64,000 bases of DNA from Flavobacterium inviolabile (GCF_013389455.1 NZ_CP058278.1:2914001-2978000), one strand, 5' to 3'; shown: positions 15,117 through 24,643, counted from the stretch's first letter. The notes: generated by a model from the sequence alone, not told the origin. Made by a program: numbers and translations.

Positions 15117-17144
15117 TTACAACAATCCGTTATATTTCCGGATAAACCATTCCAATGCCAGGGTTAATCCCAGCAGGATCAGCAATCCTTTCCAGTCAAT
15201 TAACGGCGATTTGGTAATTACCGCTTTTTCCACCGGTATATATTCCGGGTTTTCCAGTAACATCCTGATCAAGGCATCTGCCTGATCCGGGTAAAACACT
15301 TTTCCGTTAGTATTAGCCGCCAATTGGTTTAATCGGGCGGTATCCGGATTGACAAACTGTTTTTCAATTTCAAAATCCAGCACTTCAAATGTTCCGGCAT
15401 AAGACGTTTTGGAACTGTTTTCCTTTACCACAAAACTATACTGCCCGGCTTCCAGTCCGTCGAGATTGACTTTATATTCATTATTCCCTTTCAGGAAATC
15501 ATAATTCTTAACCGCATTCGTATTTTTATTCTTTAGCTGAATTGTCAGCTGTGCATTTTCGTCAAACTCATAGTTTTTATTAAAATACTGTCCGGTAATT
15601 TCAATGGTTTCCCCGGAATTGTAAAAACTTTCATGAGTAACCACCAGTGATTTCTTTAAAGCATTCGACGCCAGGAACTGTACCGTCTTATCCATAAAAA
15701 TATCAAACTGTTCGAATGATTTGGTTTTTAAATGACTTTCCACGCGCCATTTCCAGATATTCTCTCCAAAAAGATACGCATTGCGCTTTACTCCGTTTTC
15801 AGTAAATACAAAAAGCGGACTTTCCGATTTAATGTTACGGATTCTCGCCTGCAGCAAGGTATTGGCATTTCCGGTTACCGTTATCGTACCAAAAGGATGC
15901 TGCAACGGCGGGAACGATTCAAAGCCGATATTCTCTAAAGCAAACAAATTGAATTGCGTATTAAAGTCGGCAGCATAATCTTCCTTCTGTCCGCCCATTC
16001 GAAACTGAATCTGGGACTGGTATTGGTTCAGCAAATTGAAATCGGTATTCATTCCGGTAATCACCCAGCTGTTTAGCTGCACATTTTTATTCAGGTCCAG
16101 GAGCTTTTTAAACTCTGCATTAGGCTGATACAATATTAAAACGTTGTAATCCTTTAAATCACTGATTTCATTTGGATTAACAATCGTTACTTTACGTTGT
16201 TGATTAGATTCAACAGCACGCTTGATCGCCCCTAAATCGGGATGACTTACCGCCGAAACCAAAGCAATTTCCGAACGCTGATCCATCACTTCAACCGCAA
16301 AGTTCTTAACATTGTTGTACTGGTTCTTTTCTTTTTCGGCCGAGGTGATAACGGCTTTAAATTTCTGTACGCCTACTTTATCGGCATTCAGTAAAACCGA
16401 AACTACCTGTGCTTTTTTACCCGGACTGAAATTAACCTGTTGTTTGTAAACCGTTCCGTTTCCCTGCTGGATACTGAAAACTGCATTTACATTTTTGTTT
16501 CCGTTATATTGCAGAAATACTTCTACCGGAAATTTATTTTTTAAAAAGGCATACTTATTTACATTCAGCTGATTGATTTTTAAATCCAGGAAGGTCGTTG
16601 TATCCCCTAAAACCAACGGATAAACGGTAGTGTTTTGCTGAAAGCTGTATACATAATCGTTTCCGATGGTCTGATTACCATCCGTCAGCAATACAACCGG
16701 ATATTGCTGGTTGCGGTAAAACTGTTTTAAGTTTTGGGCTACCTGGTCAATATGGGTTTGCTTTCCTTTAAAATCCAACTTACCATCAGCATTAAAACCG
16801 GCATCAAAAGTATATAACTGAACGTCGTATTTATCTTTAAGCGCACTGTTTTCCCCTATCTTTTTAGCTAAAATCCGTGCCAGGCTGTCCTGTTTTAATT
16901 CTTTAACCGATTGGGAATTGTCCACTATAACCGGCAAAGGCGTTTTAACATCCTGGTAGTTTTTCCGGGAAATGACCGGATTGATCAACAGCACAAAAAT
17001 GGCAAACAGCGTTATAAAACGCAGCAAAGCCAAAAACAGATACACTTTCGATCTGTTTCTGGCTTTGTATAAGTATTGATAAAACGCTAAACCAAAGGCT
17101 ACAATAGCGGATAATATAAGTAATACAATCGTAGATGTAGTCAT
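15117..17144 (-). CDS. VWA-like membrane protein
   Basis: This 675-residue protein has two N-terminal membrane helices (about 5-25, 38-60). A von Willebrand A-like domain follows, with PVIVDNSQSVK (a D-x-S-x-S type metal site) near 70 and VVLLTDGNQTIGN near 150. A long beta-rich extracytoplasmic region comes next, then one C-terminal helix (DWKGLLILLGLTLALEWFI). This architecture matches Bacteroidota membrane proteins often near Bat/MoxR-type genes, but none are seen here. It lies 59 bp after fabG and is probably cotranscribed with it. Its function is unknown. Confidence 0.8.
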   Translation of the reverse strand: MTTSTIVLLILSAIVAFGLAFYQYLYKARNRSKVYLFLALLRFITLFAIFVLLINPVISRKNYQDVKTPLPVIVDNSQSVKELKQDSLARILAKKIGENSALKDKYDVQLYTFDAGFNADGKLDFKGKQTHIDQVAQNLKQFYRNQQYPVVLLTDGNQTIGNDYVYSFQQNTTVYPLVLGDTTTFLDLKINQLNVNKYAFLKNKFPVEVFLQYNGNKNVNAVFSIQQGNGTVYKQQVNFSPGKKAQVVSVLLNADKVGVQKFKAVITSAEKEKNQYNNVKNFAVEVMDQRSEIALVSAVSHPDLGAIKRAVESNQQRKVTIVNPNEISDLKDYNVLILYQPNAEFKKLLDLNKNVQLNSWVITGMNTDFNLLNQYQSQIQFRMGGQKEDYAADFNTQFNLFALENIGFESFPPLQHPFGTITVTGNANTLLQARIRNIKSESPLFVFTENGVKRNAYLFGENIWKWRVESHLKTKSFEQFDIFMDKTVQFLASNALKKSLVVTHESFYNSGETIEITGQYFNKNYEFDENAQLTIQLKNKNTNAVKNYDFLKGNNEYKVNLDGLEAGQYSFVVKENSSKTSYAGTFEVLDFEIEKQFVNPDTARLNQLAANTNGKVFYPDQADALIRMLLENPEYIPVEKAVITKSPLIDWKGLLILLGLTLALEWFIRKYNGLL

Positions 17145-17203
17145 TCCTGTTTTAAGGTTTTAAATGGATGATTATAAAAGAGTTCTCTTAAATAAACAAA
17201 CGT

Positions 17204-17950
17204 TTAGGTTAACATACCGCCGTCTACGTTTAACACCTGACCGGTAACGTAAGCGCTCAGATCTGACGATAAGAATACGCAGGCATTAGCCACATCTTCA
17301 GGAGTTCCGCCACGTTTCAACGGAATGTTCTCTCTCCATCCTTTAACTACATCTTCGTTTAATTTTGCTGTCATTTCCGTTTCAATAAATCCCGGTGCAA
17401 TTACATTACAACGGATGTTACGGGAACCTAATTCAAGCGCCACCGATTTTGAAAAACCGATTACACCCGCTTTGGAAGCAGCATAGTTTGTCTGTCCGGC
17501 ATTACCTTTAACACCCACAACAGAACTCATATTGATAATCGATCCCGCACGATTTTTAAGCATGATCTTCTGAACCGCTTTTGTCATGTTGAAAACCGAT
17601 TTTAAATTAACATCAATAACCGTATCGAAATCTTCTTCAGAAATACGCATTAAAAGGTTATCTTTTGTAATTCCGGCATTGTTAATTAAAATATCAACGT
17701 TTCCAAATTCGGCAATTACATTGTCTACTAACTGCTGTGCTTCGTTAAAATCCGCAGCATTCGACTGGTATCCTTTTGCTTTTACTCCTAAAGCTATTAA
17801 TTCATTTTCTAAAGCTTTTGCCGCTTCTGCAGAAGAACTATAAGTAAAAGCTACATTTGCACCTTGTTTTGCAAATACTTCGGCAATTCCTCTTCCGATT
17901 CCTCTACTCGCTCCTGTGATGATTGCGGTTTTTCCTTCTAGTAATTTCAT
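17204..17950 (-). CDS. fabG: 3-oxoacyl-ACP reductase
   Basis: This 248-residue short-chain dehydrogenase reduces 3-oxoacyl-ACP with NADPH in fatty acid elongation. It shows TGASRGIGRGIAEVF (cofactor site), NNAGITKDNLLMRI, catalytic Ser in NMSSVVG, YAASKAG (Tyr and Lys), and the C-terminal YVTGQVLNVDGGM. The ATG at 17950 (MKLLEGK) is chosen over a frame reaching 17998 because the promoter box TATATTTG at 17987-17994 lies inside that extension. It is the first gene of a two-gene unit with the VWA protein. Confidence 0.95.
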   Translation of the reverse strand: MKLLEGKTAIITGASRGIGRGIAEVFAKQGANVAFTYSSSAEAAKALENELIALGVKAKGYQSNAADFNEAQQLVDNVIAEFGNVDILINNAGITKDNLLMRISEEDFDTVIDVNLKSVFNMTKAVQKIMLKNRAGSIINMSSVVGVKGNAGQTNYAASKAGVIGFSKSVALELGSRNIRCNVIAPGFIETEMTAKLNEDVVKGWRENIPLKRGGTPEDVANACVFLSSDLSAYVTGQVLNVDGGMLT

Positions 17951-17986
17951 ATTAAAAATTAAAGTTTGTTTATTTGAAATGAAAGA

Positions 17987-17994
17987 CAAATATA
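17987..17994 (-). promoter_or_regulatory. TAnnTTTG -7 promoter box of fabG
   Basis: The minus strand reads TATATTTG 37 bp before the fabG ATG. It settles the choice of start codon. Confidence 0.6.
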
Positions 17995-18025
17995 ACAATT
18001 CGGTTTTAATCCTTATCCTATTGTT

Positions 18026-19348
18026 TTAAACTTTAAAGAATTTATTGGTTAACCTGTCCCAATGACGGTTATTAATTGCAATCATTGTAAACAGAAACAG
18101 GAATACCACATACCAGGTATTCATGATCAGGTCGGTAAAATGGAGTTTCCCGCCCGCATAGTTCAGCAGCAGCAATACCTGCGCACCATACGGCAGTATG
18201 CCTTGTACAATACAGCAGAAAATATCCATCACAGTTGCTGTTTTTCGGGAACTCAAATGGTATTCGTCATTAATCTCCCTGGCGATATTCCCGGTAATCA
18301 CTATCGACACCGTATTGTTCGCAATCGCAAGATTGGTAAAGCTCACCAAAGCACCGATTCCCATTTGTGCGGATCGCTTGCTTTTAATCCTGGCTTTTAT
18401 TTTGTGCAGCACATAATCGATTCCGCCGGCTTTTGCCACCAATGCCGCCAAACCGCCGGTTAACATGGACAGCAGGAAGATATCGATCATGCTGATAAAT
18501 CCTTCATATATTTTCTGTGCGAAAACCAAAACCGAAAAATCATGACCAACCAATCCGATAAATCCGGCAGTCAGTATCCCGATCAGTAAGGTTGCAAAAA
18601 CGTTCACTCCCATCACCGCCAATCCAATCACTAAAAAATACGGCAGTATCGCTATAAATTCATAATTCCCTTTGTTGATGGCAACGGCACTGGTTTCGGT
18701 TGTTAAGCCGAGGTATAACAGGATAATTACCGTTATAATGGAAGCCGGCAGAGCAATAAACAGGTTGACTTTAAATTTATCCCGCATTTCACAACCCAAA
18801 GATTGCGTCGCCGCAATAGTGGTATCGGAAATAATCGACAGATTATCCCCCAGCATCGCACCGCCTAACAGCGAACCGCTGATTAACGGTAAGGAAGCAC
18901 CGCTTTTATCGGCCAGGCTTACCGCTATAGGGCCCAAAGCAACTATCGCTCCTACAGATGTTCCGGTAGCGGTAGACAAAAAGGAAGCCACCAGGAAAAT
19001 TCCTAACGGGAAATATTCAATATCAATGTTGTTGATTCCGAGGTTTACAATCGATTCCACGGCTCCCATTGCCTGCGTCACACTGGCAAAACCGCCCGCC
19101 AGCAGGTAAATAAGACACATGGTCATGATTTTACTGTCGCCACAGCCTTTAATTAAAGTATCAATCTTATCTTCTGTCGTATTTTTAAAAAAGATAAAGG
19201 CTGCAATAATCCCAATCACTACAGCTAACGGTGAAGGGAAAGCATAAAAATCATTCAGAATGATTCCGGCACCCAGAAAAGTAAAGATAAATACGAATAG
19301 TGGCAGCAAAGCTAAAGCATTGCCCTTTTTTTTAGATTTTTTCATCAT
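18026..19348 (-). CDS. nhaC: NhaC-family antiporter-type transporter, possible methionine importer (MetT-like)
   Basis: This 440-residue protein has about 11-12 membrane helices. Family landmarks are FLSTATGTSVGAIVALGPIA, GGAMLGDNLSIISDTTIAATQSLGCEM and the AGGIDYVLHKIK loop. The NhaC superfamily includes Na+/H+ antiporters, malate/lactate antiporters and the methionine transporter MetT. The leader carries an S-box (SAM-I)-like RNA (19443-19505), the kind of control described for metT genes, so methionine or sulfur-amino-acid uptake is a better guess than Na+/H+ exchange. The family is certain; the substrate is inferred from the leader. The ATG at 19348 is used (ATG ATG AAA AAA). Confidence 0.85.
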   Translation of the reverse strand: MMKKSKKKGNALALLPLFVFIFTFLGAGIILNDFYAFPSPLAVVIGIIAAFIFFKNTTEDKIDTLIKGCGDSKIMTMCLIYLLAGGFASVTQAMGAVESIVNLGINNIDIEYFPLGIFLVASFLSTATGTSVGAIVALGPIAVSLADKSGASLPLISGSLLGGAMLGDNLSIISDTTIAATQSLGCEMRDKFKVNLFIALPASIITVIILLYLGLTTETSAVAINKGNYEFIAILPYFLVIGLAVMGVNVFATLLIGILTAGFIGLVGHDFSVLVFAQKIYEGFISMIDIFLLSMLTGGLAALVAKAGGIDYVLHKIKARIKSKRSAQMGIGALVSFTNLAIANNTVSIVITGNIAREINDEYHLSSRKTATVMDIFCCIVQGILPYGAQVLLLLNYAGGKLHFTDLIMNTWYVVFLFLFTMIAINNRHWDRLTNKFFKV

Positions 19349-19442
19349 CGATTGCTTATGAATTTAATTAAGCTCACGACGACAAGCAAAACTGGTCAAG
19401 AAAGTAGTGTGTGAAAACAACATTTTTTCCAACAGAATTGGC

Positions 19443-19505
19443 TTATCGTTTTAGCACCTTGCTCGTTGTTGCAGGTTGCTATCTCTTTTGCGAGATTCGT
19501 GATAA
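19443..19505 (-). ncRNA. compact S-box (SAM-I riboswitch)-like leader of the NhaC-type gene
   Basis: On the minus strand the leader begins with TTATC (19505-19501), which pairs with GATAA (19447-19443) as a P1-like stem. A hairpin ATCTC/GAGAT follows (19496-19481). Then comes the hallmark AGCAACC (19480-19474) pairing with GGTGCT (19458-19453), preceded by AA and followed by AAAA. The GCAACC...AAGGTGCTAA pair and the TTATC/GATAAG closing helix match the S-box consensus. The GAGGGA/P2-P3 lobe of standard SAM-I RNAs is missing, so this is a reduced or variant form. It starts just after a perfect promoter box. Confidence 0.6.
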
Positions 19506-19511
19506 CGGTGG

Positions 19512-19545
19512 CAAATATAATTCTTTTTTTGTCTTATTTTCACAA
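19512..19545 (-). promoter_or_regulatory. promoter of the NhaC-type gene (TTG-N23-TATATTTG)
   Basis: On the minus strand TTG (19545-19543) and TATATTTG (19519-19512) are 23 bp apart, within the flavobacterial consensus. Transcription should start about 6 nt downstream, right at the S-box-like structure. Confidence 0.75.
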
Positions 19546-19633
19546 CAAGTCGTTTTTTGATAAAAAAATAACAACATTTCACCCTAAAAGACGCTGCTCA
19601 GGATTTCGCATTATTCGTTTTTTTATTAATTTT

Positions 19634-20188
19634 ATGGCAATATTCACACCAATGACAGCAATAGAAATATTAAATTCGCTACTCAACGAAAATTTACTTT
19701 GGGAAAATGAAATCGTATTCCGGCGGAACGAATACCTTGCCAGTGAAGGCACCGTAAACACTTTTGTATACTTTGTGATTAGCGGAAGCCTTCGTATTTA
19801 TACCCTGGACGGTAACGAAGAGAACACCATCCGTTTTGGGTATAAAGATTCCTTTATTACGGCAATTGACAGCTTTTTTACCGAAAGACCGACCGGTTTT
19901 TACATTCAGGCACTAAAAAAGACCACTGTGAAAGTGATTTCCAAAAAAGTTTTACTGGAATTTATCGAAAGTGATGCCAGCCGGCTAAAATTATGGAACA
20001 GCATCCTTAGCCTTTTGATTGTACAGCAAATGGAACGGGAAAAAGATTTACTGATCTTCTCACCTGCCGAGCGGTATAAAAGCATCCTGAACAGAAGTCC
20101 GCAGCTGTTCCAGGAAATCCCGGATAAATACATCGCTTCCTATTTGCGGATGACGGCCGAAACTTTTTCACGAATCAAAAAGTCTTGA
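19634..20188 (+). CDS. Crp/Fnr-family transcriptional regulator
   Basis: This 184-residue protein has an N-terminal cyclic-nucleotide-binding-type beta roll (about 15-120, with EYLASEGTVNTFVYFVISGSLRIY), a long helix near 125-150 and a C-terminal helix-turn-helix, PDKYIASYLRMTAETFSRIKK. The usual ligand residues for cAMP are not evident, as in most Bacteroidota members. A second ATG at 19652 is an equally possible start. It is divergent from the NhaC-type gene (285 bp between starts). Its target genes are unknown. Confidence 0.88.
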   Translation: MAIFTPMTAIEILNSLLNENLLWENEIVFRRNEYLASEGTVNTFVYFVISGSLRIYTLDGNEENTIRFGYKDSFITAIDSFFTERPTGFYIQALKKTTVKVISKKVLLEFIESDASRLKLWNSILSLLIVQQMEREKDLLIFSPAERYKSILNRSPQLFQEIPDKYIASYLRMTAETFSRIKKS

Positions 20189-20245
20189 CCTGAATCAATT
20201 TTTAATTCCTTGTTATCGCTGAATTTTGCAGTAAACAATTGAATC

Positions 20246-20845
20246 ATGAAAACAGACGCATTACTAGACGAACTTACGGCGGTAACCCTTAACAATATTG
20301 CGATTGCCAATCATTTTAAAACACTGGATACCGAAGCGCTGAATTGGCGGCAGTTCACTAAAAGCTGGACCATACTGGAATGTATTGAGCATTTAAACCG
20401 TTATGGTGATTTTTACACCAAAGCGCTGTACAACGCCATCCGCAATACAAAATTTAAAAAACCGGAACCGGTATACAAAAGCGGATTACTGGGCGGTTAT
20501 TTTGCCCGGACAATCAAAGAAACCGGCACCAAGAAAATGAAAACATTCCGGGCTTACGATCCTTTAGGCATTTCTTTAAACGAAATTATTCTCGATATTT
20601 TTATTGCACAGCAGGAAGAACTGCTGCAATGTCTTGACAGCGCCAGACAGGTGAATGTCATGAAAAGTAAAACCGGGATCAGTATTTCCAAATGGATCAG
20701 ACTGCAACTGGGCGATACCTTCCAGTTTGTGATCTACCACAATGAAAGACATTTAAAACAGGCGGAAAGTATTTTAAAACAGTACAACCACCAATATCTT
20801 CCGGTGTTTAAAATACAGGAATTTAACCATCAGGAAGATCTATAA
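20246..20845 (+). CDS. DinB-like four-helix metalloprotein
   Basis: This 199-residue protein shows the DinB/YfiT layout: a first helix with NIAIANHFKTL, then SWTILECIEHLNRYGDFY carrying the first metal-type His, and FQFVIYHNERHLKQAESIL carrying the other two. These proteins bind a divalent metal; some are bacillithiol- or mycothiol-dependent transferases, but the substrate here is unknown. It begins 57 bp after the Crp-type gene and ends at a shared terminator. Confidence 0.85.
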   Translation: MKTDALLDELTAVTLNNIAIANHFKTLDTEALNWRQFTKSWTILECIEHLNRYGDFYTKALYNAIRNTKFKKPEPVYKSGLLGGYFARTIKETGTKKMKTFRAYDPLGISLNEIILDIFIAQQEELLQCLDSARQVNVMKSKTGISISKWIRLQLGDTFQFVIYHNERHLKQAESILKQYNHQYLPVFKIQEFNHQEDL

Positions 20846-20878
20846 AAAAAGCCTTACGAAATTCGTAAGGCTTTTTTA
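20844..20878. terminator. bidirectional terminator
   Basis: A near-perfect stem GCCTTACGA/TCGTAAGGC with flanking A and T runs lies between the convergent DinB and sucD genes. Confidence 0.9.
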
Positions 20879-20897
20879 GTATAATGAGATTAGAAAA

Positions 20898-21770
20898 TTA
20901 TCCTAATACTTCTTTTACTTTTTTACCGATTTCAGCTGGTGAATCTACCACGTGAATTCCGTTTTCTTTCATGATACGTTTTTTAGCTTCCGCTGTATCA
21001 TCAGCACCACCAACAATTGCACCGGCATGTCCCATTGTTCTTCCTTTAGGAGCAGTTTCTCCGGCAATGAATCCAATTACAGGCTTACGGTTACCGTCAG
21101 CTTTGATCCAACGTGCAGCATCTGCTTCCAATTGTCCACCGATCTCACCGATCATGATGATACATTCTGTTTCCGGATCGTTCATTAATAATTCTACTGC
21201 TTCTTTAGTAGTTGTTCCGATGATCGGGTCACCACCAATACCGATAGCTGTAGTAATACCCAAACCTTGTTTTACAACCTGGTCTGCAGCTTCATACGTT
21301 AATGTTCCTGATTTAGAAACGATACCAACTGTTCCTTTTTTGAAAACGAAACCTGGCATGATACCAACTTTAGCTTCACCCGGAGTAATAACACCAGGAC
21401 AGTTAGGTCCTACTAAACGACAATCTCTGTGTTTAATATAATCATAAGCTTTAATCATATCTGCAACCGGAATACCTTCTGTAATTGTGATAATTACTTT
21501 AATTCCAGCGTCAGCAGCTTCCATAATTGCATCAGCAGCAAATGCAGGCGGAACGAAGATAATTGTTGTATCGGCCCCAGCCTGATCTACAGCGTCTTTA
21601 ACGGTGTTAAAAACCGGACGATCTAAGTGAGTCGTTCCTCCTTTTCCCGGAGTTACTCCACCAACAACGTTACTTCCATATTCAATCATTTGAGTAGCAT
21701 GGAAAGTCCCTTCACTACCTGTGAATCCTTGAACAATTATTTTAGAATCTTTATTTACTAAAACACTCAT
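20898..21770 (-). CDS. sucD: succinyl-CoA synthetase subunit alpha
   Basis: This 290-residue subunit of the TCA-cycle enzyme interconverts succinyl-CoA and succinate with nucleotide phosphorylation. Visible are the CoA-binding [58 protein letters not shown], and the phospho-His in [10 protein letters not shown] near residue 246. The beta subunit is not in this window. It has its own -7 box (TATTTTTG at 21807-21814), separating it from the upstream lipid A genes. Confidence 0.97.
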   Translation of the reverse strand: MSVLVNKDSKIIVQGFTGSEGTFHATQMIEYGSNVVGGVTPGKGGTTHLDRPVFNTVKDAVDQAGADTTIIFVPPAFAADAIMEAADAGIKVIITITEGIPVADMIKAYDYIKHRDCRLVGPNCPGVITPGEAKVGIMPGFVFKKGTVGIVSKSGTLTYEAADQVVKQGLGITTAIGIGGDPIIGTTTKEAVELLMNDPETECIIMIGEIGGQLEADAARWIKADGNRKPVIGFIAGETAPKGRTMGHAGAIVGGADDTAEAKKRIMKENGIHVVDSPAEIGKKVKEVLG

Positions 21771-21806
21771 GATATTTTTTTTATATTATTTTTAAAAACT
21801 GTGTTG

Positions 21807-21814
21807 CAAAAATA
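21807..21814 (-). promoter_or_regulatory. TAnnTTTG -7 promoter box of sucD
   Basis: The minus strand reads TATTTTTG, 36 bp upstream of the sucD ATG, in the 112-bp gap after the NTF2-like gene. Confidence 0.5.
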
Positions 21815-21882
21815 GGGTTTTGAACGTAATAGATGAAAGTTTTTTCGAACTTTTATCTGCTATTTTTATTTTTTTAAAATGC

Positions 21883-22245
21883 TTAGGTTAATTGGCTCAT
21901 CTGATAGACTCTGTAAAGCTGATTTTCCTTCAATTCACAGATTACCATGAAGTGGGCTAAAATCATTTCTTCATTCGGATTTTCAATGGGCGAAACATAA
22001 TGGGTATAGTTAACCGAAACCACATTGTTCTCTTCCAGTATATGGCTGATCTCAATTCTTGATGCCACATACGACTTTCCTAACTCGGTAGCCAAAGCCT
22101 TTAAATCCTGCTTGTCTAATTGCAAAAAGCCTTTCGAACTGTGCCAGTTGAAAATAATTTCGTCATGAATAAACTGTTCCATTAAACTTTTATTTAATGG
22201 ACCGTTTAACTGATAAAATTCCTGAACCTGTTCTTTAGCCGTCAT
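21883..22245 (-). CDS. NTF2-like (SnoaL-type) protein
   Basis: This 120-residue single-domain protein has the cone-fold pattern: helix EQVQEFYQLNGPLN, strand IIFNWHSSKGFLQL, and C-terminal strands with MILAHFMVICELKENQLYRVYQMSQL. The family covers small binding proteins and enzymes with varied substrates, so no reaction can be named. Its ATG overlaps the end of the second lpxD gene by 11 bp, indicating translational coupling and membership of the lipid A/efp operon. Confidence 0.75.
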   Translation of the reverse strand: MTAKEQVQEFYQLNGPLNKSLMEQFIHDEIIFNWHSSKGFLQLDKQDLKALATELGKSYVASRIEISHILEENNVVSVNYTHYVSPIENPNEEMILAHFMVICELKENQLYRVYQMSQLT

Positions 22246-23176
22246 TTTTATTTATTTGCGTTAATATTTGCGGAATTTTTTTCACGTAAGCCAATTGCTT
22301 CAGCTTTTCGCGTGATTCTTCTGCCGGATAACCAAAATACGTTTTACCGCCTTCCAGTGACTTGGAAACACCGGATTGTGCCAGAATTACCGCTTTTTCA
22401 CCAATAGTGATACCGCTGGTAGTTCCAACCTGACCCCAAAGTGTTACTTCGTCTTCAATAATCACACAACCTGCAATTCCGGTTTGTGCCGCGATCAGGC
22501 ATTTTTTCCCGATTACGGTGTCATGACCGATATGCACCTGGTTGTCTATCTTGGAGCCTTCATTGATGGTTGTATCTCCGGTAACCCCTTTATCGATCGT
22601 ACACAAAGCACCAATACCAACATTATCCTTTATCACCACACGGCCACAGGAAATCAGCTGGTCAAAACCTTCCGGACGTTTTTTGTAATAAAAAGCATCC
22701 GCTCCCAAAATACTTCCCGCATGAATGATAACGTTATCACCAATAACGGTATCGTCATACAAAATCACATTGGGATGAATCAGGCAGTTTTTACCGATAA
22801 CCACATTGTTGCCGATAAAACAGTTTGGCTGAATAACAGTTCCTTCACCAATTTTTGCCGAAGGAGCAATTGCAGCATTGGCCGCCTGAAAAGGTTTAAA
22901 ATGTTTGGATAACTTATTGAAATCACGAAAAGGATCGTCAGACAGTAAGAGTGCTTTTCCTTCCGGACAGTCCACTTCTTTATTGATCAGCACTATGGTA
23001 GCTGCAGATTGTAACGCTTTATCGTAATATTTGGGATGGTCTACAAAAACGATATCTCCCGGTTCTACAACATGAATTTCATTCATGCCCAGTACAGGAA
23101 AATCCACATCACCAACAAATTTACAATCAATTATTTGGGCAATCTCACTTAAAGAATATGCTTTAGAAAATTTCAT
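22235..23176 (-). CDS. second LpxD-like UDP-3-O-acylglucosamine N-acyltransferase
   Basis: This 313-residue protein has an LpxD N-terminal domain (1-95) and a left-handed beta helix of hexapeptide repeats (100-270). The catalytic His region reads DNQVHIGHDTVIGK and the end GQVGTTSGITIGEKAVILAQSGV is typical. It differs from the other lpxD in this window at the acyl-chain pocket (GADAFYYKKR in place of GSDGFGF), so its acyl or sugar substrate may differ. It lies 64 bp after efp and overlaps the NTF2-like gene. Confidence 0.85.
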   Translation of the reverse strand: MKFSKAYSLSEIAQIIDCKFVGDVDFPVLGMNEIHVVEPGDIVFVDHPKYYDKALQSAATIVLINKEVDCPEGKALLLSDDPFRDFNKLSKHFKPFQAANAAIAPSAKIGEGTVIQPNCFIGNNVVIGKNCLIHPNVILYDDTVIGDNVIIHAGSILGADAFYYKKRPEGFDQLISCGRVVIKDNVGIGALCTIDKGVTGDTTINEGSKIDNQVHIGHDTVIGKKCLIAAQTGIAGCVIIEDEVTLWGQVGTTSGITIGEKAVILAQSGVSKSLEGGKTYFGYPAEESREKLKQLAYVKKIPQILTQINKNDG

Positions 23177-23240
23177 ATGTATTTTAAATGATATGAAAAG
23201 GATAGTACCGCTTTAACAATACTATCCTCTGTATAAATAA

Positions 23241-23807
23241 CTACTCTTTAACACGCTCGATATACGAACCGGAAGCAGTGTCAATTTTAATTTTGTCCCC
23301 TTCATTAATGAATAAAGGTACGTTAATCGAAGCTCCTGTTTCTACTTTTGCAGGCTTCGTAGCATTTGTTGCGGTATTACCTTTTACTCCTGGTTCTGCA
23401 TAGGTAACTTCCAAAACAACAGAAGCAGGCATATCAACAGATAAAGGCGCTTCCGTTTCTGTATTGATCTGAACCATTACATTTTCTCCTTCTTTCAATA
23501 AATCCGGAGCATCTAAAATATCTTTATTTAATGCAATTTGCTCGTATGTTTCTACATTCATGAAATGAAAATCGTCTCCTTCTGCATATAAAAACTGAAA
23601 TTTGTGTGTTTCTACACGCACCACATCAATTTTATGTCCTGCAGAAAAAGTATTATCCAATACTTTACCATTGGTTACACTTTTCATTTTTGTTCTAACA
23701 AAAGCAGGTCCTTTTCCAGGTTTAACATGAAGGAACTCTACAATTTTGTAGATATCATTATTGTATTTAATACATAATCCGTTTCTAATATCAGCCGTAC
23801 TCGCCAT
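23241..23807 (-). CDS. efp: translation elongation factor P
   Basis: This 188-residue factor relieves ribosome stalling at polyproline. Domain I holds the conserved loop HVKPGKGPAFVRTK with the modifiable lysine at K32. Domains II and III follow, including the C-terminal GASINVPLFINEGDKIKIDTASGSYIERV. The modification enzymes are not seen here. It sits between lpxA and the second lpxD in the same transcription direction. Confidence 0.97.
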   Translation of the reverse strand: MASTADIRNGLCIKYNNDIYKIVEFLHVKPGKGPAFVRTKMKSVTNGKVLDNTFSAGHKIDVVRVETHKFQFLYAEGDDFHFMNVETYEQIALNKDILDAPDLLKEGENVMVQINTETEAPLSVDMPASVVLEVTYAEPGVKGNTATNATKPAKVETGASINVPLFINEGDKIKIDTASGSYIERVKE

Positions 23808-23846
23808 TTTGTTTATTTGTTTATTATATTTAAATCTGTTTGCTTC

Positions 23847-24632
23847 CTAGTAAATACCGGTATACCCTTTCATTACTCCTCTGGATGAGTTTCTGATGAA
23901 AAGAATGATCTCATCACGTTCCGGAGTCGCTTCCATTTCTGCCTCAATGATGCTCAATGCCTGCGTGGTATTGTAATTCTTTTGGTATAAAATTCGGTAA
24001 ATATCCTGTATTTCTCTTATTTTTTCTGTAGAAAATCCTCTTCTTCTCAATCCTACGGAGTTGATCCCTACATAAGACAGCGGTTCTTTTGCTGCTTTTG
24101 TAAACGGAGGAACGTCTTTACGCAATAATGATCCACCGGATATCATGGCATGTTCACCAATATTGATGAACTGGTGTACTGCAGAAAGTCCGCCAATGAT
24201 GGCAAAATCACCAACCGTTACGTGACCTCCTAATAAAACACCGTTTACGATGATAACGTTATCACCTATATGACAATCGTGAGCAATGTGGGCAGCGGCC
24301 ATTACCAGGCAGTTTTTACCAATTTTGGTTACTCCTGAAGCAACGGTACCTCTGTTTATCGTTACACATTCCCGCACTGTTGTATTATCGCCTATTATGG
24401 CAAGAGAGTCTTCTCCGCCAAATTTTAAATCCTGAGGAACCGCAGAAATAACCGCTCCGGGAAAAATGTTACAATTTTTACCGATTCGGGCACCTTCCAT
24501 GATGGTTACATTGGAACCAATCCAGGTTCCTTCCCCAATTTCAACATTGTTATGAATTGTTGTAAAAGGTTCGATAACCACATTCTTGGCAATTTTTGCT
24601 CCGGGATGAACGTATGCTAAAGGTTGATTCAT
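23847..24632 (-). CDS. lpxA: UDP-N-acetylglucosamine O-acyltransferase
   Basis: This 261-residue enzyme makes the first committed acyl transfer of lipid A synthesis. Hexapeptide repeats start with VHPGAKIAKNVVIEPFTTI. The active-site His region reads VMAAAHIAHDCHIGDN, followed by NGVLLGGHVTVGDFAIIGGLSAVHQF, and the C-terminal helices contain VGLRRRGFSTEKI. It begins 11 bp after the lpxC-fabZ fusion. Confidence 0.97.
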   Translation of the reverse strand: MNQPLAYVHPGAKIAKNVVIEPFTTIHNNVEIGEGTWIGSNVTIMEGARIGKNCNIFPGAVISAVPQDLKFGGEDSLAIIGDNTTVRECVTINRGTVASGVTKIGKNCLVMAAAHIAHDCHIGDNVIIVNGVLLGGHVTVGDFAIIGGLSAVHQFINIGEHAMISGGSLLRKDVPPFTKAAKEPLSYVGINSVGLRRRGFSTEKIREIQDIYRILYQKNYNTTQALSIIEAEMEATPERDEIILFIRNSSRGVMKGYTGIY

Positions 24633-24643
24633 ACTTTTTTTGT

